Shown here: piece by piece, positions 5,369-9,332 of the stretch
Numbering within the stretch: the first letter of the stretch is position 1
Layout: the number at the start of each line of letters is the position of its first letter
From: a halophilic archaeon J07HX64
Lineage (GTDB): Archaea; Halobacteriota; Halobacteria; Halobacteriales; Haloarculaceae
Direction of reading: 5' to 3'
Assembly: GCA_000416085.1 (NCBI GenBank)
Contig: KE356579.1
Location: forward strand, 1,569,159 to 1,578,490
DNA: 9,332 nucleotides
Notes under the pieces: model-generated
Seen by the model: only the letters and a program-made list of their open reading frames with translations
Told to the model about the DNA's origin: nothing
The model's database searches: none
Made by a program: the position numbers and the translations under genes

Positions 5369-6709
5369 GTGCAGGCGTCGCCGGCGATACGGGAGCGGTT
5401 CGACGAGACGTTCACGGCCGACCCGCCGGAGGTGTCCGTCGAGACGACCGGCAACCGGCAGGGGGTCGGGGTCCACGGCGACCCGGAGGCGGTCGAGGCG
5501 GTCGCCGACGAACTCGGGAACCTCTCGCGTGACACGTTCGTCTGGCGGGCCGACCTCCCGCGGGACGGGGTCTACGCCGGTGAGGTAACAGAGACACTCG
5601 GGAGCGGCGCGCTCGTCGACTGCGGCGCGGGAACCGGGTTCCTCCCGTACTCGAAGACAGCGGGACACGTCGACGACGGTGACCGGTTGCGTGTGCAGGT
5701 GAGCGAGCCACGGGCGTCCTGGGAGGACAGACGGCCGGTGCTCGACACGACGGTGCGGGTTCGGGGTGGCCTCGCGAACCTGGTCCGTGGCGGGTACCGC
5801 GGCGGGAGCGGCCCGGAGCTCGCGGAGATACTGCCGGTCGACCCGCCGGAAGGGTGGGGTGTCGACTGGGCACCCGCGGCCGACGACGCCGGTCTCGACG
5901 CGCTCGGCGACACACTCGACGCACTCGGTTCGCGCGCCGGGGCGCTCGATTCGGCGTTCACCGACGCGCCCGCGCCGGACGAGGCCGCGCCCCACACCTA
6001 CTGGGAAGGGAGGGCGACACGGTGGGTCTGGTTCGGTCGCGAGGCGCGGTTCGCGCTCGACGACCGCCGCCGGGCGGTGGTGCCGACGATGCCGGGTCAC
6101 CACCGGACAAAGGCCGCCACCGGCGCTGCGAGCACCGCTGTCGACTTTGTCGAGGCTGTCTGTGACGACCTGACCGGCGGCGAAAACGACGGTGACGACG
6201 AGGCTGCCGACGACGCGTTTCCGTTCGGGGCCGTGGTTGGTCAGTTCGGCCCGGCGGTGGAGGATTCAGTGGGGATCGGTCACGGCAAGCCCGACGGCCG
6301 GCGGATCGACCTCGGGCCGGGTTCGGTGACCGATGTGGACGGTGAGACGGTGACCGTCGAGCGTGAACTCTCCGGTGGCGGCAGGTACGACGCGCTCGGT
6401 GTCCCGAAACGGGAGGGTGATGTCGCGACAACAAAGTTCCGCGAGGGGCGGTGGTGGTACCCGACGGTGTACCGGGGCGCGGACGGCGAGCGCCGGGGGA
6501 CCTACGTCAACGTCTGCACACCGCTCGAGGTGTTTCCCGGCGAGGTTCGCTACGTCGACCTGCACGTGGACGTCATCAGACAGGCAGACGGCACGGTCGA
6601 GCGTGTCGACGACGACGAACTCGACGACGCCGTCGAGGCGGGGCTGGTCGGGGAGCAACTGGCAGCAAAGGCCCGGAGTGTCGCGGCAGCCGTCGAGAGC
6701 GCGCTGTGA
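5369..6709 (+). CDS. FAU-1 family ribonuclease/AU-rich RNA-binding protein (RNase E/G-like, DUF402)
   Basis: An archaeal RNA-binding protein of the FAU-1 family, described as binding AU-rich RNA and related to the RNase E/G S1-like region. From the in-frame GTG 5369 it has 446 residues. With the frameshifted 5' segment restored it would be about 467, close to the family's roughly 470. Domains: N-terminal QASPAIRERFDETF; an S1-like barrel near residues 66-130 (GVYAGEVTETLGSGALVDCG..GFLPY); an acidic low-complexity linker near 265-280; and a C-terminal DUF402 region near 340-430 with the hallmark TYVNVCTPLEVFPGEVRYVDLHVDVI. Homologues are thought to process rRNA precursors, which would suit the neighbouring ribosomal-protein operon. 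No Shine-Dalgarno sequence is visible at 5369, so the true start is unresolved. The gene ends at TGA 6707-6709. Confidence 0.85.
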   Translation: MQASPAIRERFDETFTADPPEVSVETTGNRQGVGVHGDPEAVEAVADELGNLSRDTFVWRADLPRDGVYAGEVTETLGSGALVDCGAGTGFLPYSKTAGHVDDGDRLRVQVSEPRASWEDRRPVLDTTVRVRGGLANLVRGGYRGGSGPELAEILPVDPPEGWGVDWAPAADDAGLDALGDTLDALGSRAGALDSAFTDAPAPDEAAPHTYWEGRATRWVWFGREARFALDDRRRAVVPTMPGHHRTKAATGAASTAVDFVEAVCDDLTGGENDGDDEAADDAFPFGAVVGQFGPAVEDSVGIGHGKPDGRRIDLGPGSVTDVDGETVTVERELSGGGRYDALGVPKREGDVATTKFREGRWWYPTVYRGADGERRGTYVNVCTPLEVFPGEVRYVDLHVDVIRQADGTVERVDDDELDDAVEAGLVGEQLAAKARSVAAAVESAL

Positions 6710-6767
6710 GCCGGTCGGACACATCTGAGCCCGAGCGTCGGGGTGTCACGACACTGTCGGGCACACC

Positions 6768-6779
6768 CGGTCCGGACCG
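6768..6779. promoter_or_regulatory. perfect palindrome directly upstream of the tRNA-Ser/rps13 TATA box
   Basis: CGGTCCGGACCG is a perfect 12-bp palindrome ending 5 bases before TTTAAATA, that is, at or just upstream of where TFB would contact the BRE. It could be a regulator site. Palindromes of this length are not rare in several kilobases of GC-rich DNA, so position is the only argument. Confidence 0.25.
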
Positions 6780-6784
6780 TTGTG

Positions 6785-6792
6785 TTTAAATA
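6785..6792 (+). promoter_or_regulatory. TATA box of the tRNA-Ser/rps13 operon
   Basis: TTTAAATA is the best archaeal TATA match in the window. It predicts a transcription start near 6815, leaving a 5' leader of roughly 60 nt before the tRNA. Since no other TATA-like element precedes rps13 (only 16 nt separate the tRNA from it), this promoter probably drives tRNA-Ser, rps13, rps4, rps11 and rpoD together, with the tRNA excised by processing. Confidence 0.7.
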
Positions 6793-6874
6793 TACACGTC
6801 GGGGAGATATGAGTAGTATCGTGCAGGGGCAGGCAGTCCCGAGTCCCGCGTGGGGCGCGAGTATTAGCACACGT

Positions 6875-6957
6875 GTCGTGGTAGCCAAGCGGCCCAAGGC
6901 GCATGGTTGCTAACCATGTGGCATACTGCCACCGGGGTTCGAATCCCCGCCACGACG
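6875..6957 (+). tRNA. tRNA-Ser(GCT)
   Basis: The full cloverleaf can be drawn. The acceptor stem is GTCGTGG (6875-6881) with CCACGAC (6950-6956) and discriminator G6957. The D stem is GCC/GGC (6884-6886/6898-6900). The anticodon stem is CATGG/CCATG (6902-6906/6914-6918) with loop TTGCTAA and anticodon GCT (6909-6911), reading AGC/AGU serine codons. A long variable arm TGGCA-TAC-TGCCA (6919-6931) is diagnostic of a class II tRNA. The T arm is CGGGG-TTCGAAT-CCCCG. CCA is not encoded and there is no intron. It lies just before rps13, as I recall for the Haloarcula S11 operon. Confidence 0.97.
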
Positions 6958-6973
6958 TGTAGATCAAACACAT

Positions 6974-7480
6974 ATGAGTGCAGAAAACCCAGAAGCGGAC
7001 GAGGAAGCGGACGAGGACATCCGTTATTTCGTCCGCATTGGACAGACCGATCTCGACGGCACGAAGTCCGTGGAGCGGTCGCTGACAGACCTGAACGGTA
7101 TCGGGCGGCGAACAGCCCGCATCATCGCCGAGCGGGCGGATATCGACCGGAGAGAGACGTTCGGTGCGCTCGGCGACGAGGCTATCGAGAAGATCGTCGG
7201 CCTCGTCGAGGCGTTCGGTGACGACGCCCCGGACTGGATGGCCAACCACCGGAACGACTTCTTCGACGGTGAGACAACCCACAAGATCGGTAACGACCTC
7301 GAGATAACCCGCCGACAGGACATCAACCGGATGAAGATGATCGATTCCTACAGAGGTGTCCGACACAAGCGCGGTCGGAAGGTGCGCGGTCAGCGGACCC
7401 AGTCGACGGGCCGCACCGAGGGCACCATCGGCGTGAACGTCGAGGCGATAAAGGAAGAACAGGCAGAGGAGGAGGAGTAA
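6974..7480 (+). CDS. rps13: 30S ribosomal protein S13 (uS13)
   Basis: A 168-residue archaeal uS13, a head protein of the 30S subunit that contacts the P-site tRNA and forms bridges to the 50S subunit. After an acidic halophilic N-terminus ([14 protein letters not shown]) come [36 protein letters not shown], with the helix-hairpin-helix-like core, and the basic [24 protein letters not shown] tail that binds 16S rRNA. The C-terminus is acidic. No Shine-Dalgarno sequence precedes ATG 6974, which starts 17 nt after the tRNA, so it probably relies on processing of the tRNA to free a short-leadered mRNA. The stop overlaps the rps4 start by one base (TAATG). Confidence 0.97.
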   Translation: MSAENPEADEEADEDIRYFVRIGQTDLDGTKSVERSLTDLNGIGRRTARIIAERADIDRRETFGALGDEAIEKIVGLVEAFGDDAPDWMANHRNDFFDGETTHKIGNDLEITRRQDINRMKMIDSYRGVRHKRGRKVRGQRTQSTGRTEGTIGVNVEAIKEEQAEEEE

Positions 7481-8001
7481 TGGCACTCGGAACAAACACG
7501 ACGTTCTACGAGACACCGAACCACCCGTACCAGGGCGAGCGAATCGCCGCGGAGGCGGGGCTGGTGAGCACATACGGCCTGAAAAACAAGGAGGAACTCT
7601 GGCGGTCGGAGTCGGAGTTGCGCCAGTACCGCCGCGAGGCGCGTGACCTGATCGGGAGCGCGGGCGGTGACATCGGAACCGCCGAGCGGGAGGGTCAAGA
7701 GTTCGTCGCGCGACTCCGCCGGATCGGCGTCCTCGCCGACGAGGAGTCACTCGACGACGTGCTGGCACTCGAGGTGACCGACATTCTGGAGCGGCGACTC
7801 CAGACACAGGTCTACCGGAAAGGGTACGCCAACACGACCGAGCAGGCACGCCAGTTCATCGCGCACGGACACATAACGGTCGAGGGCCGACAGGTTCGGG
7901 TCCCGTCCTACACCGTACGCACCACAGAGGAGTCGACAATCAGCTTCGATAGTTCGTCACCGCTGACGGACGAACTCCACCCCGAGCGGGCAGAGGAGTA
8001 A
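7480..8001 (+). CDS. rps4: 30S ribosomal protein S4 (uS4)
   Basis: A 173-residue archaeal uS4, a primary 16S rRNA-binding assembly protein of the 30S body. The N-terminal half carries [46 protein letters not shown], typical of archaeal/eukaryotic uS4. An S4 RNA-binding domain covers about residues 107-160 ([35 protein letters not shown]). It lacks the cysteine zinc motif of some bacterial S4 proteins. The start shares a base with the rps13 stop, and an upstream GGAGGAG (7471-7477) in the rps13 tail is a plausible ribosome-binding site though very close. Confidence 0.97.
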   Translation: MALGTNTTFYETPNHPYQGERIAAEAGLVSTYGLKNKEELWRSESELRQYRREARDLIGSAGGDIGTAEREGQEFVARLRRIGVLADEESLDDVLALEVTDILERRLQTQVYRKGYANTTEQARQFIAHGHITVEGRQVRVPSYTVRTTEESTISFDSSSPLTDELHPERAEE

Positions 8002-8017
8002 TCAGACAGAGATACAC

Positions 8018-8401
8018 ATGGCAGATGACACCAAGTGGGGAATCGCCCACGTGCACGCATCGTTTAACAACACAATCATCACGATAACCGACCAGACGGG
8101 CGCGGAGACGCTGGCAAAGTCGAGCGGCGGGACTGTGGTCAAGCAGAACCGTGACGAGGCCTCGCCGTACGCGGCGATGCAGATGGCCGAGGAGGCCGCC
8201 GAGGAGGTGCTCGCACAGGATATCGATGGCGTGCACGTTCGTGTGCGCGGTCCTGGCGGCAATCAGCAGCAGAACCCCGGGCCGGGTGCGCAGGCGACGA
8301 TCCGGGCGCTGGCGCGGGCCGGTCTGGAGATCGGTCGTATCGAGGACGTCACACCGACACCTCACGACGGCACCCGAGCGCCGAAGAACGCGGGTTTCTA
8401 A
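8018..8401 (+). CDS. rps11: 30S ribosomal protein S11 (uS11)
   Basis: A 127-residue uS11, located on the 30S platform where it helps form the mRNA exit channel. Family motifs are complete: [25 protein letters not shown], the [27 protein letters not shown] stretch, [30 protein letters not shown] and the C-terminal [17 protein letters not shown]. It starts 16 nt after rps4 without a convincing Shine-Dalgarno sequence and is followed 2 nt later by rpoD. Confidence 0.98.
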   Translation: MADDTKWGIAHVHASFNNTIITITDQTGAETLAKSSGGTVVKQNRDEASPYAAMQMAEEAAEEVLAQDIDGVHVRVRGPGGNQQQNPGPGAQATIRALARAGLEIGRIEDVTPTPHDGTRAPKNAGF

Positions 8402-8403
8402 CA

Positions 8404-9201
8404 ATGGAGTACGAGGTCCAGTTCGTCGAGCGCAACGAGAGAGACGCGCGGTTCGTTGCTCGGCCGATGACACCGGCGTTCGCGAACGGCATCCGTCGGG
8501 CGATGCTCGCGGATGTCCCGACGTTCAGTATCGACGATGTCCGTGTCATCGAGAACTCGAGTGTGATGTTCGACGAGCAGATCGGGTTGCGACTCGGACT
8601 GGTGCCGCTGGTGACGCCGCCCGGCGAGTTCGAGCACGGCGAGGAGGTGACGCTGTCGCTGGACGTCTCGGGACCCGCACGTGAATCCCCCGACGAAACC
8701 CGGACGGCATACTCGGGCGATATCGTGTGCAGTGACCCGATGGTCGAACCGGCCGACCAGAACGTTCCGATAATCGACCTGAAAGCCGACCAGCGCCTAC
8801 AGTTCGAGGCCGACGCGGTGCTCGATGTGGGCCGGGAGCACGCAAAACACCAGGGCGGTGTCGCTGTCGGTTACCGGCATCTCCAGCGTGTGACCGACGC
8901 CGGCGAACGCGGCGAGTTCGACGACGACGACCCGCACATCGTGCGGGGTGTCATCGAGGATCACGCCCCCGAGCACGCAGAGGGAGACGCGAGCGAGGGT
9001 GACCTGGTCGCGACGGAGGCGTTCGACCACACCCTTCGGAACCGGTACCCCGGACGGAAACTCGACGTGACCGATGTCGAGGATGCGTTCGTCTTCCACG
9101 TCGAAACCGACGGGTCGCTGACCGCCGACCAGCTCGTCGAGCAGGCTGTCGGGTCGCTCAAATCCCGCGGACAGGAGCTCAGAGAGGCCGTCCAGCTATG
9201 A
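8404..9201 (+). CDS. rpoD: DNA-directed RNA polymerase subunit D (Rpb3/alpha-like)
   Basis: A 265-residue archaeal RNA polymerase subunit D, homologous to eukaryotic Rpb3 and the bacterial alpha N-terminal domain, which nucleates polymerase assembly with subunit L. Features: [53 protein letters not shown] (alpha-motif dimerisation core), the inserted domain from about residue 78 to 160, [12 protein letters not shown], and a C-terminal helix ending [14 protein letters not shown]. The cysteine cluster that binds an iron-sulfur centre in some archaeal D subunits is not visible, as I expect for haloarchaea. This is not the bacterial sigma factor of the same symbol. The stop sits in an ATGA (9198-9201). 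Confidence 0.97.
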   Translation: MEYEVQFVERNERDARFVARPMTPAFANGIRRAMLADVPTFSIDDVRVIENSSVMFDEQIGLRLGLVPLVTPPGEFEHGEEVTLSLDVSGPARESPDETRTAYSGDIVCSDPMVEPADQNVPIIDLKADQRLQFEADAVLDVGREHAKHQGGVAVGYRHLQRVTDAGERGEFDDDDPHIVRGVIEDHAPEHAEGDASEGDLVATEAFDHTLRNRYPGRKLDVTDVEDAFVFHVETDGSLTADQLVEQAVGSLKSRGQELREAVQL

Positions 9202-9208
9202 CCAGGTG

Positions 9209-9328
9209 TCCGGGCGAGACTGGTAGTGTAACTGTTCGTGACCCGGACGCGGGAACCACGAACGACCAGGAGTGCCGACAGGCTGTGGACAGCCGCGCGA
9301 GCGGACAGCCGTCGGAGTCTCGCCCGGA
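9209..9328 (+). ncRNA. candidate structured RNA downstream of rpoD
   Basis: TCCGGGCGAGACT (9209-9221) is perfectly complementary to AGTCTCGCCCGGA (9316-9328), 13 pairs. Inside, GTTCGTG/CACGAAC (9234-9240/9257-9263) stacks on CCCG/CGGG (9242-9245/9250-9253). CCGAC-GGCTGT (9275-9286, bulged A9280) pairs with ACAGCC-GTCGG (9305-9315) over 11 pairs, capped by CCGC-GCGA-GCGG (9293-9304), a GNRA tetraloop. The result is a three-way, Y-shaped fold of 120 nt. I match it to no known family and it is not 5S rRNA by sequence. It could be an independent RNA, a leader or processing structure for the next genes (tRNA-Leu is expected there), or a GC-driven coincidence. An ORF from ATG 9198 also runs open to the window end, with codon use unlike the genes. 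Confidence 0.4.
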
Positions 9329-9332
9329 ACCT

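Noticed and set aside
5278..5532. 84-codon ORF in the frame of ATG 5305
   Set aside because: Apart from the first three codons after ATG 5305, it reads the FAU-1 gene out of phase and gives an Arg/Gly-rich product with no family features. It is better explained by the frameshift.
6706..6789. 27-codon ORF starting in a GTGA overlap with the FAU-1 gene stop
   Set aside because: Its stop lies inside the TATA element of the next operon, it has no Shine-Dalgarno sequence and it is very short, so it is most likely chance.
6861..6866. GTATTA as a second promoter element before the tRNA
   Set aside because: It lies only about 10 nt before the tRNA, so it would place the transcription start inside the tRNA gene.
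9202..9332. tRNA-Leu expected after rpoD in haloarchaea
   Set aside because: I could not build an acceptor stem, T arm and anticodon arm of tRNA type here. If the gene is present it lies beyond the window.
9198..9332. ORF starting in an ATGA overlap with rpoD and open to the window end
   Set aside because: Codon third positions are less GC-rich than in the neighbouring genes and the peptide matches no family. The same bases form a strong RNA fold, which explains the stretch better.

Overview
The window is GC-rich haloarchaeal chromosome (class Halobacteria). The evidence is the acidic, D/E-rich predicted proteins, an archaeal-type ribosomal protein/RNA polymerase cluster (uS13-uS4-uS11-RpoD behind a tRNA-Ser), archaeal TATA-type promoter elements, and the carrier-protein (LysW/ArgW) route of arginine biosynthesis. 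I cannot name the genus. All recognised genes lie on the + strand.

Layout. Positions 1-299 hold the C-terminal end of argH (argininosuccinate lyase). A spacer of about 250 nt carries a TATA-like promoter for argW (552-734). A long spacer (735-1131) with diverged repeats follows. Then comes the block argX (1132-2004), argC (2105-3142), argB (3139-4101) and argD (4098-5225), mostly joined by ATGA stop/start overlaps. A hairpin at the argD stop may end this operon. Next is a FAU-1-type ribonuclease/RNA-binding gene with its own promoter and an apparent +1 frameshift at its extreme 5' end. Then a strong TATA element, tRNA-Ser(GCT), rps13, rps4, rps11 and rpoD. The last 130 nt contain no recognised gene but can fold into an elaborate structured RNA.

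How the genes work together. ArgW is a small acidic carrier whose C-terminal Glu receives glutamate from the ATP-grasp ligase ArgX. ArgB phosphorylates the carrier-bound glutamate, ArgC reduces it to the semialdehyde and ArgD transaminates it to carrier-bound ornithine. Release (ArgE/LysK) and carbamoylation (ArgF) are not encoded here. ArgH acts at the end of the pathway. The second block is translation and transcription machinery: uS13, uS4 and uS11 of the 30S subunit, and polymerase subunit D, with a serine tRNA in the same transcription unit.

Most worth a second look: (1) ArgW has lost all four zinc-binding cysteines while keeping the Pro/Gly frame of both zinc knuckles and the EDWGE tail; (2) the argW-argX spacer holds four diverged repeat units spaced 54/45/54 nt, whose differences avoid one codon phase; (3) a Y-shaped RNA fold with a perfect 13-bp closing helix lies after rpoD; (4) the fau gene has a likely 5' frameshift; (5) spacer-filling ORFs overlap the neighbouring stop and start codons exactly.
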